Shown one piece after another: positions 41,912 through 50,030 of a stretch of DNA of 63,479 bases. A model generated the notes under the pieces. It saw nothing but the letters and a program-made list of their open reading frames with translations, did not search any database and had not been told where the DNA came from. The stretch lies in the NCBI GenBank assembly GCA_904380375.1, contig CAJFID010000013.1, forward strand, positions 1 through 63,479, given 5' to 3'. The stretch's first letter is position 1; every line of letters begins with the position of its first letter. Source of the stretch: Avimonas intestinalis. GTDB taxonomy: Bacteria; Bacillota; Clostridia; Oscillospirales; Acutalibacteraceae. A program made the position numbers and the translations under genes.

Positions 41912-43018
41912 TTGAAAAAAGCAGTTGGTTTTGTCTTGGCAGCCGGTTTGATTCTGGCAACGGCAGGGTGTACTCAGGAAGGCTCCACCGGGAGTTGGGA
42001 CTGGGCGAGCGAACCGGAGGCGGAGTCCACCGGCGTCACCATCAACGTCTATAACTGGGGCGAGTACATTGACGACAGCGACGTCCGTGTCAACGACGCG
42101 TTTACCTACCTGACCGGGATTGAAGTGAACTACAAGAACTTCACCGACAACGAAAGCATGTACGCCCTGTTAAGCTCGGGCGCGGCGGATTACGACGTGA
42201 TTTTCCCCTCCGATTATATGGTGGGCAAGATGATCCGCGAAAATATGCTGGCAAAAATCAATTTTGACAATGTCCCCAACTTTCAGTACATTGACGAGAG
42301 CCTGAAAAACCCGGCGTACGACCCCACGAACGAATACTCGGTGCCGTACACCTGGGGGACGGTAGGCATTTTCTATAACACAAAATATGTGGACGAGGCC
42401 GACTTGGCGGACGGCTGGGATCTTCTCTGGAATGAGAAATACGAGGGGAAGATCTTCATGTTTGACAATCCCCGCGACGCGTTCGGCATCGCGCTGAAAA
42501 AGCTGGGGTACTCCATGAACAGCGAAAACCCGGACGAATGGCAGGCTGCCTATGAGGAGCTGGTCAAGCAGAAGCCGCTGGTGCAGGCGTATGTGATGGA
42601 CCAGGTGTACGATAAGATGATCAACGAGGAGGGGTGGATCGCCCCCTATTATTCCGGCGACGGCGTGATCATGATGGACGAGGAGGAAGGCAACCCCGAC
42701 ATCGACTATTTTGTGCCGGAGGAAGGGACCAACCTGTTTGTCGACGCGATGTGCATCCCGGTTGATGCCCAGCACAAGACCGAGGCGGAAGCCTACATCA
42801 ACTTTATGTGCCGCACGGAGGTTGCCAAGGCCAACGCGGAGTATATCGGCTATTCCACCCCCCATACCGAGGCGCGCAAGCTGCTTGACCCCGCAATCGG
42901 CGAAAACCCCAACTTCTATCCCGATCAGTCCCTGCTTGATAAGACCGAGGTGTTCATCACCCTGCCGGACGAGATCAACGAGCTGCAGGATTCCTTGTGG
43001 ATCCAGCTCAAGCAGTAG
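41912..43018 (+). CDS. potD: Spermidine/putrescine-binding lipoprotein
   Basis: The 368-aa extracellular binding protein has a lipoprotein signal with lipobox LATAGC (Cys20), then an acidic spacer. The PotD core has NVYNWGEYID, FPSDYMVGKMI and YTWGTVGIFYN, with Trp/Tyr/Asp residues that box the polyamine. The start is TTG at 41912. It is the last gene of potABCD and is followed by a terminator. Confidence 0.94.
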   Translation: MKKAVGFVLAAGLILATAGCTQEGSTGSWDWASEPEAESTGVTINVYNWGEYIDDSDVRVNDAFTYLTGIEVNYKNFTDNESMYALLSSGAADYDVIFPSDYMVGKMIRENMLAKINFDNVPNFQYIDESLKNPAYDPTNEYSVPYTWGTVGIFYNTKYVDEADLADGWDLLWNEKYEGKIFMFDNPRDAFGIALKKLGYSMNSENPDEWQAAYEELVKQKPLVQAYVMDQVYDKMINEEGWIAPYYSGDGVIMMDEEEGNPDIDYFVPEEGTNLFVDAMCIPVDAQHKTEAEAYINFMCRTEVAKANAEYIGYSTPHTEARKLLDPAIGENPNFYPDQSLLDKTEVFITLPDEINELQDSLWIQLKQ

Positions 43019-43114
43019 GGAGGCACCGCAACCTGGAAGCCGCCAGAAGCCGTGAGCGCACCAGGACCTTCCCGGTGCCGTCCGTAAGGGTGGTATTCTG
43101 CCGCATCCAAGCCC

Positions 43115-43147
43115 GAGGGGGGCGCCGGGAAACCGGCGCCCCTCTTT
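43115..43147 (+). terminator. Terminator of potABCD
   Basis: A GC-rich stem (GAGGGG-GGCGCCGG with CCGGCGCC-CCTC, a small bulge) is followed by TTTT, about 100 nt after the potD stop. Confidence 0.82.
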
Positions 43148-43320
43148 TGCGATCACGGCTTTACACGAAGGCTTCCGGCCAAGCGCGGCCCTTCCGCGGC
43201 CTTTCCCGCCTGTTTCCTGTGAGGAGGGCGGCCGGACGGGATAGGGGGACCGAGGATGCGTGCGGCGGGAGGGGCGTTTAGCGAAACGGGCGTTTTTTCC
43301 TCCCTTTTGGGCGGGGAGGC

Positions 43321-43349
43321 TTGACCGCAGGGGATGCCGGCGGTATGAT
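43321..43349 (+). promoter_or_regulatory. Promoter of the epimerase-HAD pair
   Basis: TTGACC (43321-43326) and TATGAT (43344-43349) are 17 bp apart. The 70-nt leader can form competing pairings: CCATTCCC with GGGAATGG, or CCCACA with TGTGGG, ending near the ribosome binding site. Confidence 0.72.
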
Positions 43350-43424
43350 ACAAGGGAAAGCCCCATTCCCACACGGCCTTTTGCGCCTTGTGGGAGCGGG
43401 GAATGGAAAAGGAAGGGAGAACCG

Positions 43425-44309
43425 ATGCCCATGCTGACCACCATCCGCAACAGCACTTTAGAAGCGACAATTTCTACCCGCGGCGCCGAGCTGCAGTCCA
43501 TCCGCTCCGCCGACGGGATTTCCTATCTCTGGAACGGCGACCCCGCGCATTGGTCGGGGAGGGCTCCGCTCCTGTTCCCCTGCGTCGGCGCCCTGCGGGA
43601 CGGCCGCGCCATGAGCGAGGCGGGGGAGGTCCGCCTGCCCCAGCACGGCTTTGCCTGCCGTATGGAGTGGCAGCTTGAAAACGTGTCGGACGACCGCGCC
43701 GCCTACCGTCTGGATGCGGATGACAGCACCCGCGCGGGCTACCCCTACGATTTTTCGCTTCGGGCGGAATACCGCCTGGGCGACCACAGCGTGGCCACCA
43801 TCCTGACGGTGGCAAACACGGGCAGCCGGACGCTGCCCTACTTCCTCGGCGGGCATCCGGCCTTCCATGTGCCGCTGGCGGAGGGGGAGAGCTTTGAGGA
43901 TTATCTCCTCGAATTTGAACAGCCGGAAACCGCCGACTGCCCGCAGGTCGACCTGCAACACGGCCTGATTATGGATACCTGCCGTAACCGGGTGCTGACG
44001 GAGTCCCGCACCCTGCCCCTCAACCACGCGCTGTTCCGGGGGGATGCGCTGATTTTTGACCGTCTGAAATCCCGCAGCGCGCGGCTGTTTTCTCCTAAGA
44101 GCGGCCGGGGCGTGCGGATGGATTTCGCGGGGCTGGATATTTTCGCCGTCTGGTCCCCGGCCCAGGACGCGCCCTTTGTCGCGCTGGAGCCGTGGAACGG
44201 CTCGGGCACGCAGGTCAGCGAGGACGACGTGTTTGAGCATAAGCAGTGCCTGCGCCGTCTGGCTCCCGGCCAGGAGGACACGGTGTCCTTCACCGTGACG
44301 GTGTTTTGA
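43425..44309 (+). CDS. Aldose 1-epimerase family protein (LacX-like)
   Basis: The 294-aa protein matches the galactose-mutarotase-like fold: RGAELQSIRSADG at the N-terminus, HGFACRMEW, the catalytic His in GGHPAFHVPL and the Glu in ALEPWNGSG. The LacX/YeaD side of the family is a better fit than GalM. The substrate is unknown. GGAAGGGAGA precedes the ATG at 43425. It runs into the HAD gene with overlap. Confidence 0.87.
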   Translation: MPMLTTIRNSTLEATISTRGAELQSIRSADGISYLWNGDPAHWSGRAPLLFPCVGALRDGRAMSEAGEVRLPQHGFACRMEWQLENVSDDRAAYRLDADDSTRAGYPYDFSLRAEYRLGDHSVATILTVANTGSRTLPYFLGGHPAFHVPLAEGESFEDYLLEFEQPETADCPQVDLQHGLIMDTCRNRVLTESRTLPLNHALFRGDALIFDRLKSRSARLFSPKSGRGVRMDFAGLDIFAVWSPAQDAPFVALEPWNGSGTQVSEDDVFEHKQCLRRLAPGQEDTVSFTVTVF

Positions 44310-44989
44310 GCCGCCTGGAGAGGGCTGCCCCGCGGCCCTGGTCGGCGGTGGTGTTCGACCTTGACGGGACGCTGGCGGATACCCTGCGGGACCTGGCGGA
44401 GGCGACCAACGCCGCCTTGCGGGAAAGCGGCCTGCCGCCCCGCCCGCTGGAGGCGTATCCCCACATGGTGGGCAACGGCCTGGCCAAGCTGATTGAGCGG
44501 GCGGCCGGCCCGGACGTCCCGCAGGCGGAGCGGGAGCGGATCCGCCAGGATTTCCTGCGGATCTACGGCCGGGACTGCCTGCGGTATACCCGGCCCTATG
44601 AGGGGATGCCCGAGGCCCTGGCCGCCCTGCGAGGGGCCGGGATCCCCCTGCTGGTGGTCACCAATAAGCCGGACGCACAGGCCCACACCATTGTGCGGGG
44701 GCTGTTCGGCGGGGGGGCTTTCGCCGGCATCTACGGCAACGGCGAGGGCCGCAAGGTTAAGCCGGATCCCGCCCTGACTCTGGAGGCGCTGGCGTCGGTC
44801 GGGGCCCGGCCGGAGAATTCGCTCTTTATCGGGGATTCCGATGTCGATATCTATACCGCCGCCAATGCGGGGATGCGCTCCGCCGGCGCGGTTTGGGGAT
44901 TCCGCGGCGAAGAGGAGCTAAGGGAGGCCGGCGCGGATTTCCTGCTGTATAAACCTGCGGAAATTCTGGATACCTATGAATTCTTATAG
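44306..44989 (+). CDS. HAD-IA phosphatase (phosphoglycolate phosphatase-like)
   Basis: The 227-aa HAD-superfamily hydrolase has motif I VVFDLDGTLADT (nucleophile Asp), motif II VVTNK, the motif III Lys in KVKPDPA, and motif IV FIGDSDVD. An alpha-helical cap lies between motifs I and II, as in Gph. No ATG is near the start. A TTG at 44306 overlaps the epimerase stop and gives the correct length, so translation is probably coupled. The true substrate is unknown. Its last codons lie in the repeated TTCTT region upstream of the next promoter. Confidence 0.83.
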   Translation: MSRLERAAPRPWSAVVFDLDGTLADTLRDLAEATNAALRESGLPPRPLEAYPHMVGNGLAKLIERAAGPDVPQAERERIRQDFLRIYGRDCLRYTRPYEGMPEALAALRGAGIPLLVVTNKPDAQAHTIVRGLFGGGAFAGIYGNGEGRKVKPDPALTLEALASVGARPENSLFIGDSDVDIYTAANAGMRSAGAVWGFRGEEELREAGADFLLYKPAEILDTYEFL

Positions 44990-45020
44990 ATTCTTGCGGT
45001 TTCTTGGGGATTCTTGCGAT
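44981..45020. repeat. Four TTCTT boxes in 10-bp phase
   Basis: TTCTT begins at 44981, 44991, 45001 and 45011, exactly one helical turn apart, immediately upstream of the -35 box at 45027. The first box lies in the last codons of the HAD gene. Confidence 0.75.
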
Positions 45021-45026
45021 TCCCGC

Positions 45027-45055
45027 TTGATTATTGCGGCGCCATCCGCTATAAT
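45027..45055 (+). promoter_or_regulatory. Promoter of the amino-acid ABC transporter
   Basis: TTGATT (45027-45032) and a perfect TATAAT (45050-45055) are 17 bp apart, about 120 bp before the start at 45174. Confidence 0.82.
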
Positions 45056-45173
45056 AATTACGCCTTCTTTTCCGCTTGCGGTGCATGGGCGGCGCAGGCG
45101 GGAGGGGGCGGGACGCCCTGCGCGGCGGGGCGCACAAGAGGAGAACAAAGGGAAAGGAAAGGTTCGTGCGGTT

Positions 45174-45956
45174 ATGAAGAACAAAATGAATAAATTTATC
45201 AAAGGGATTGCTTTGGGGGCGGCCGCCTCGCTGATGGCGCTTTCTTTTGCTGCCTGCAGCGACAGCGGCGCCGCTTCCCTGAATCTGGTGAGCGAGGGCA
45301 AGCTCACGATGGGCACCAACGCCCAGTTCCCGCCCTTTGAGTATTACGAGGGCTCTGAGATCGTGGGCGTTGACGCGGCGATTATGGAGGCGATCGCGGA
45401 GAAGCTCGGCCTGGAGCTGGAGATTAAGGACATGGAATTTGAATCCCTGTCTGCGGCTCTGAGCGGGGGGAACATTGACGTGATTGCCGCGGGCTTTACG
45501 GCGGACCCGGACCGGGAGGAGACGATGGACTTCACCGATTCCTATTTCACCGCCAAGCAGACCATTCTGGTCCGCGCGGACAGCGATTACCAGACCAAGG
45601 AGGATCTGGAGGATAAGATTATCGGCGGCCAGACCAGCACCACGGGGCTGACCTCCTGCGCGCCGGAGCTGACGGCGGATGAAAACATCAAGGGCTATAC
45701 CAACGGTGCTCTGGCGGTGGAAGACCTGCTCAACGGCAACCTTGATGCCGTGATTATTGACAACAACCCGGCGAACGCCTATAAAGATCAGCACGGCGAC
45801 GAGCTGCGGCTGATTGAGGATCAGTTCCCGGAGGAGCAGTATGTCCTCGCGGTCAACAAGGGCAATACGGCTCTGCTCGAGGCGGTCAACGGCGCGCTTA
45901 AGGAGCTTCAAGACGACGGGAAGTTTGACGAAATCGTCGCGCAGTACATCAAGTAA
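45174..45956 (+). CDS. Polar amino-acid ABC transporter binding lipoprotein
   Basis: The 260-aa protein has a lipoprotein signal with a lipobox ending FAAC and a type-3 periplasmic-binding fold: LTMGTNAQFPPFEY, GVDAAIMEAIAEKLG, GFTADPDREETMDFTDSY. This family binds polar amino acids (Gln, His, Cys, Arg); the ligand is not certain. AAAGGAAAGG precedes the ATG at 45174. Permease and ATPase follow. Confidence 0.92.
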   Translation: MKNKMNKFIKGIALGAAASLMALSFAACSDSGAASLNLVSEGKLTMGTNAQFPPFEYYEGSEIVGVDAAIMEAIAEKLGLELEIKDMEFESLSAALSGGNIDVIAAGFTADPDREETMDFTDSYFTAKQTILVRADSDYQTKEDLEDKIIGGQTSTTGLTSCAPELTADENIKGYTNGALAVEDLLNGNLDAVIIDNNPANAYKDQHGDELRLIEDQFPEEQYVLAVNKGNTALLEAVNGALKELQDDGKFDEIVAQYIK

Positions 45957-45957
45957 A

Positions 45958-45978
45958 AACGCTTCGGCACGAAGCGTT
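45958..45978 (+). other. Hairpin after the binding-protein gene
   Basis: AACGCTTCG-GCA-CGAAGCGTT, a 9-bp perfect stem 1 nt past the stop codon. It has no T tail, so it probably protects the binding-protein mRNA. Confidence 0.5.
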
Positions 45979-45987
45979 AACAGGCAG

Positions 45988-46027
45988 AGGGAAGCCGGCT
46001 GGCGCACAACGGCCGGCTTCCCTTTTT
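45988..46027 (+). terminator. Internal terminator of the amino-acid transporter operon
   Basis: An 11-bp stem GGGAAGCCGGC/GCCGGCTTCCC is followed by TTTTT. It lies between the binding-protein and permease genes. This would keep binding protein in excess over membrane parts. Confidence 0.85.
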
Positions 46028-46076
46028 CGAGCGGGCATAGGGCCCGACAACCGTCCGACGAAGAGGGGGGCTTTGC

Positions 46077-46844
46077 TTGGAGGCGATCTGGCATTCCTTT
46101 GAAAACCTGGCGTCGTCTTTCAGCGACATGATTTTCTTGGCACTGATCAAGGACGACGCTTACCAATACCTTTGGCGCGGCTTGAGGACTTCCCTGCTGC
46201 TGACGCTGCTGGCGGCGGTGGTCGGCGTCGTCCTCGGCCTGCTGCTGGCCATCGCCAAGCTGCAGGATGTCGACAGCCTGACCGGGAACCGCTTTGTGGT
46301 GGGGCTGCGCCGGCTGCTGGCCGGCTTTGCCAACGGGTACATTTCGGTGGTGCGCGGCACGCCGGCGGTGGTGCAGCTCCTGGTGCTGTATTTTGTCATT
46401 TACAGCCAGGTCCTGAAAAAGATACCGGGCTTCGGCAGCATCCCCGATATGGTGATCGCCGGCATCGCCTTCGGCATCAATTCGGGCGCCTACGTGGCGG
46501 AGATCATCCGCGCCGGCATCATGGCGGTGGACCGCGGGCAGACCGAGGCGGGCCGTTCGCTCGGCCTTTCGGCCGGGACGACGATGGCCTTTATTGTCAT
46601 CCCCCAGGCGGTGAAAAACGTGCTGCCCGCGCTGGGCAATGAATTCATTGTGCTGCTCAAGGAAACGTCGGTCGCCGGCTATATCGGCATCGCCGACCTG
46701 ACCAAGGGCGCCCAGACCATCGGCGGCAACATCTATAATTTTACCGTCCCGCTTCTGTGCGCGGCCTATGTTTATTTCCTGATGACCACCGTGCTGTCCA
46801 CCGGCATCGGCGTGCTTGAAAGGAGGCTGCACAAGAGTGATTGA
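46077..46844 (+). CDS. Amino-acid ABC transporter permease
   Basis: The 255-aa HisM/GlnP-type permease has about five membrane helices. YISVVRGTPAVVQLLVLYF and the EAA-loop TEAGRSLGLSAGTTMAFIVIP (part) are typical. The start is TTG at 46077, with AGAGGGGGG upstream. The C-terminus overlaps the ATPase gene by 8 nt. Confidence 0.92.
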   Translation: MEAIWHSFENLASSFSDMIFLALIKDDAYQYLWRGLRTSLLLTLLAAVVGVVLGLLLAIAKLQDVDSLTGNRFVVGLRRLLAGFANGYISVVRGTPAVVQLLVLYFVIYSQVLKKIPGFGSIPDMVIAGIAFGINSGAYVAEIIRAGIMAVDRGQTEAGRSLGLSAGTTMAFIVIPQAVKNVLPALGNEFIVLLKETSVAGYIGIADLTKGAQTIGGNIYNFTVPLLCAAYVYFLMTTVLSTGIGVLERRLHKSD

Positions 46845-47559
46845 GGTAAAGAACCTGCATAAATATTTCGGGGAGCTGGAAGTGCTCAAGGGGATTGACG
46901 CCCACATTGAAAAGGGCGACTGCGTGTGCGTGATCGGCCCGTCGGGCGGCGGCAAATCCACCTTCCTGCGCTGTATCAACCTGCTTGAGATGCCGACCAA
47001 GGGCGACATCCTGATTGAGGGCGTCTCCGCCATGCAGAACCTCCGGCAGCTTGATAAGCTCCGTCAGAAGGTGGGGATGGTGTTCCAGCAGTTCAACCTC
47101 TTTCCCCACATGACGGTGCTGGAAAACGTCACCCTGGCGCCGGTCAAGCTCAAGAAAATGACCAAGGCCGAGGCGGCGGAGCACGCGATGGAGCTGCTGG
47201 ACCGGGTCGGCCTGGCGGAGAAGGCGGACGTGTACCCCAACCGGCTTTCGGGCGGGCAGAAGCAGCGGGTAGCGATCGCCCGCGCCCTGGCGATGAACCC
47301 GGACGTCCTGCTGTTTGACGAGCCGACCTCCGCTTTGGACCCCGAGATGGTGGGCGAGGTGCTTGAAGTCATGAAGGGCCTGGCACTCAACAACGCGACG
47401 ATGGTGGTGGTCACCCACGAAATGGGCTTCGCCCGGGAGGTGGGGAACCGGATCTTCTTCATAGACGGCGGTGTCATTTCTGAGGAGGGGACGCCGGACG
47501 ATATCTTCAACCATCCCCAGAAGCCCCGTACCAGGGAATTCCTGTCCAAGGTGCTGTAG
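46837..47559 (+). CDS. Amino-acid ABC transporter ATPase
   Basis: The 240-aa GlnQ/HisP-type ATPase has Walker A GPSGGGKST, the Q loop VFQQFNLFPHM, the signature LSGGQKQRVAIARAL, Walker B LLFDEPTSALDPE, and VTHEMGFAREV. The start GTG at 46837 has AAAGGAGGC upstream and overlaps the permease stop. Confidence 0.93.
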   Translation: MIEVKNLHKYFGELEVLKGIDAHIEKGDCVCVIGPSGGGKSTFLRCINLLEMPTKGDILIEGVSAMQNLRQLDKLRQKVGMVFQQFNLFPHMTVLENVTLAPVKLKKMTKAEAAEHAMELLDRVGLAEKADVYPNRLSGGQKQRVAIARALAMNPDVLLFDEPTSALDPEMVGEVLEVMKGLALNNATMVVVTHEMGFAREVGNRIFFIDGGVISEEGTPDDIFNHPQKPRTREFLSKVL

Positions 47560-47592
47560 GGGCCGCGCAATAGGGGAAAGGGGATGAGATGA

Positions 47593-48231
47593 TTGAAAAC
47601 AACCTTGGCGATTTATATCCTTCTCGGTATTTTGTTTATCGTGCCGCTGATCCTGTTCAACATCCGGAAAATCTGGGTGAAAAAGCCGCCCGACCCGGTG
47701 AAGTTCAAGCCGGTGCGCTTCACGGTTATCGCCCTGCTCTGCGTGTTTATCGCGGTGTTCCTGACGACCGCGTACCGCCTGACGCTCCAGAACCGGTATG
47801 AAATTGCGACGGAGCGGCTGGCGGAGCAGCATGCGCAGGCGATTGTCGGCAGCCAGACGATTGACGACTTGCGTGCCTTTTTGACAGAAAACGGGACCGA
47901 AAATTTGGAGGCCAGCCTGGCGGAAATGGAGTTCCCGGATTACGGCGACGTGTCTGAAGCGCGGTTCCAGCTCAGCGATTGGTGCATCCCGCGGTATTGG
48001 GAGGGGAACGAAGCGTTTGAACAGGTGGAGGTTTTGGACAGCAACAACCCGGTCTATATCCTCTACCGTATGGTGGCAGGCGACCGGAACGATCTGATCC
48101 TGGTGCGGATGAGGAACACGGATGACGGCTGGAAGTATGATGCGATCTCTATGGCGACCGAGGAACAGATTGACGTCGTCAAAGCGCCTTTTGAAAAAAC
48201 CGGCAAGTGGTATACGGTGAAAAAGGGCTGA
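47593..48231 (+). CDS. Hypothetical membrane protein
   Basis: The 212-aa protein has two N-terminal membrane helices (about 5-23 and 44-62) and a soluble C-terminal domain of about 145 residues with regular strands (YILYRMVAGDRNDLILVRM). No family was recognised. The start is TTG at 47593 with GGGGATGAG upstream. It follows the transporter ATPase by 34 bp and may belong to that transcript, but its role there is unclear. Confidence 0.7.
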   Translation: MKTTLAIYILLGILFIVPLILFNIRKIWVKKPPDPVKFKPVRFTVIALLCVFIAVFLTTAYRLTLQNRYEIATERLAEQHAQAIVGSQTIDDLRAFLTENGTENLEASLAEMEFPDYGDVSEARFQLSDWCIPRYWEGNEAFEQVEVLDSNNPVYILYRMVAGDRNDLILVRMRNTDDGWKYDAISMATEEQIDVVKAPFEKTGKWYTVKKG

Positions 48232-48334
48232 TTTTGGCGGAACTTGTATCGGACATAGCACCCTGTTTGAGTATAGCGGATACATTAGCCTTGACAGAAA
48301 GAAAATATTAGGCAAACAAGCATAAAATTTAAGA

Positions 48335-48363
48335 TAGACAAAAGGCTAAAGCAATAGTATAAT
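48335..48363 (+). promoter_or_regulatory. Promoter of the SGNH hydrolase gene
   Basis: TAGACA (48335-48340) and TATAAT (48358-48363) are 17 bp apart in an AT-rich spacer. An 8-bp inverted pair, TTAGCCTT (48285) and AAGGCTAA (48342), brackets the region. Confidence 0.7.
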
Positions 48364-48399
48364 TCTGATTAAACTATTACATATTGTGGGGTGGGGATT

Positions 48400-49011
48400 A
48401 TGCGTATTCTGTTTCAGGGGGATAGCATCACCGATGCCGGGCGTTCCCGCGAGGATTTGACGGATTTGGGGCCAGGCTATCCTCGCTATGCTGCGGCCCT
48501 TCTGCGCGAACGGCATCCGGATAGGGAGTGGACGTTTATAAACCGGGGAGTGAGCGGCAACCGGACCGGGGATCTTCTGGCCCGCTGGCAGGAGGACTGC
48601 TTGGCGCTGAAGCCGGATTTGGTGTCGATCCTAGTCGGGATCAACGATACCTGGAGGGCGTTTGACCAGAATCTGCCGACTACTGTCGAGCAATTTGAAG
48701 CGAATTACCGCCGTCTGCTGGAGGAAGTCCGCCGTGGCACGCAGGCGAAAATCCTGATGCTGGAGCCCTTTGTGCTGCACAATACGCCGGACAAGGATGC
48801 CTGGAGGGCGGATTTGGATCCCAAGATTGAGGCGGTGCGCCGGCTTGCGCGGGAATATGCCGACGGCTATGTGCCGCTGGACGGCTTGTTTGCCGCCGCC
48901 TGTGTGGAGCAAGGGCCGCTGCATTGGTCGGCTGACGGTGTGCACCCGGTGCAGGCGGGGGCCAGGCTCATCGCCGCCGCGTATGTGCAGGCCGTGGAGA
49001 AGCTTTTATAA
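48400..49011 (+). CDS. SGNH/GDSL-type esterase or lipase
   Basis: The 203-aa single-domain hydrolase has block I FQGDSITDAG (catalytic Ser), block II Gly in NRGVSGNRT, block III LVGINDTW (Asn) and block V DGVHPVQAG (Asp/His). There is no signal peptide, so it acts in the cytoplasm on an acyl or acetyl ester, perhaps of sugars. The ATG at 48400 is preferred over a GTG at 48391. Confidence 0.9.
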   Translation: MRILFQGDSITDAGRSREDLTDLGPGYPRYAAALLRERHPDREWTFINRGVSGNRTGDLLARWQEDCLALKPDLVSILVGINDTWRAFDQNLPTTVEQFEANYRRLLEEVRRGTQAKILMLEPFVLHNTPDKDAWRADLDPKIEAVRRLAREYADGYVPLDGLFAAACVEQGPLHWSADGVHPVQAGARLIAAAYVQAVEKLL

Positions 49012-49022
49012 TCGCTGCCATA

Positions 49023-49060
49023 AAAAAGCGTACCGCCGAAAACACGGCGGTACGCTTTTT
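49023..49060. terminator. Bidirectional terminator
   Basis: A 16-bp stem (49023-49038 with 49045-49060) begins with AAAAA and ends with TTTTT. It separates the convergent SGNH and radical-SAM genes. Confidence 0.93.
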
Positions 49061-49093
49061 GTGTCTTATCGTTCGTGTTTGGATGCCAGGCGG

Positions 49094-49996
49094 CTATACC
49101 CCTGTCAGGTCAAATTCCGGGATATAGGCGGTGGTGGCGCTGGCGCGGTCCTGTACATAGCCGTCGGTCAGGCCCCTTTCCAGTAGGGCGTCCCATACCT
49201 TGCGGCATTCCCGCGCCGTCACCCGCCGGGCCAGGGCCGGGTCGGGGGGCTCGGGGTTCACGGGGGTATATTGGAACATCAGGCTGAGCCATACGCCGTC
49301 CGGCTTATTATCCCGCAGCCAGTCGAGCACGGCGATGGTGTTGCGGGTGTGGCCAGGGAGGAGCAGATGCCGTATCAACGTGCCCCGCCGGGCGATCCCC
49401 TCCCCGTCAAGCGCCATCGGCCCGGTCTGCCGCGCCATCTCCAGGATGGCGGGGGCCGCATAGTCGAAATAGTCGGGCGCCCCGGAAAGCCGGGCGGCTA
49501 GGCCGCTGTCCGCGTATTTAAGGTCGGGGAGGTACACATCGACCGCCCCTTCCAGCCGGCGGAGGGTCTCGACCCGTTCATAGCCGCTGGAATTGTATAC
49601 GACCGGCACGGCGGGGCGGTACTGTTCCAGCGCTTCCAGGATAGCGGGGACGAAGTGGGTGGGGTTGACCAGGTTGATATTGTGCGCCCCCTGCGCCTCC
49701 AGCTCCCGGAAGATGTCCGCCAGCCGGGCCGGGGTGACTGCCTTGCCGAACCGGCCGCGGCTGATCGGCTCATTTTGACAGTAGACACAGCCCAGCGGGC
49801 AGCCGGAAAAGAAAACAGCGCCGGAGCCGCGCGTCCCGCTGATGCAGGGTTCCTCCCCGGTATGGAGCGCCGCGCGGGCGAGCACGGGGACACTGGGCAT
49901 CCCGCAGCGCCCTGCACCCGTTTCCGGCGTGCGCAGGGCGCTGCAGCGGCGGGGGCAGAGGATACAGGCGGGGATGGTCAGGGGGGATGGTTTCAT
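49094..49996 (-). CDS. Radical SAM protein (PFL-activase-like)
   Basis: The 300-aa protein has the SAM-cluster motif C-x3-C-x2-C within SGCPLGCVYCQN (about residues 65-76). An N-terminal cysteine group (CILCPRRC ... CG, about 11-32) precedes it and may bind a second cluster. Motifs NLVNPTHFVP and VYNSSGYE match the COG1313-type uncharacterised branch related to pyruvate formate-lyase activase. The substrate is unknown. No glycyl-radical enzyme is encoded nearby. Confidence 0.87.
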   Translation of the reverse strand: MKPSPLTIPACILCPRRCSALRTPETGAGRCGMPSVPVLARAALHTGEEPCISGTRGSGAVFFSGCPLGCVYCQNEPISRGRFGKAVTPARLADIFRELEAQGAHNINLVNPTHFVPAILEALEQYRPAVPVVYNSSGYERVETLRRLEGAVDVYLPDLKYADSGLAARLSGAPDYFDYAAPAILEMARQTGPMALDGEGIARRGTLIRHLLLPGHTRNTIAVLDWLRDNKPDGVWLSLMFQYTPVNPEPPDPALARRVTARECRKVWDALLERGLTDGYVQDRASATTAYIPEFDLTGV

Positions 49997-50030
49997 ACCT
50001 TCGGCCTTCCTTTCGGGCGGTTCAAGCCGT

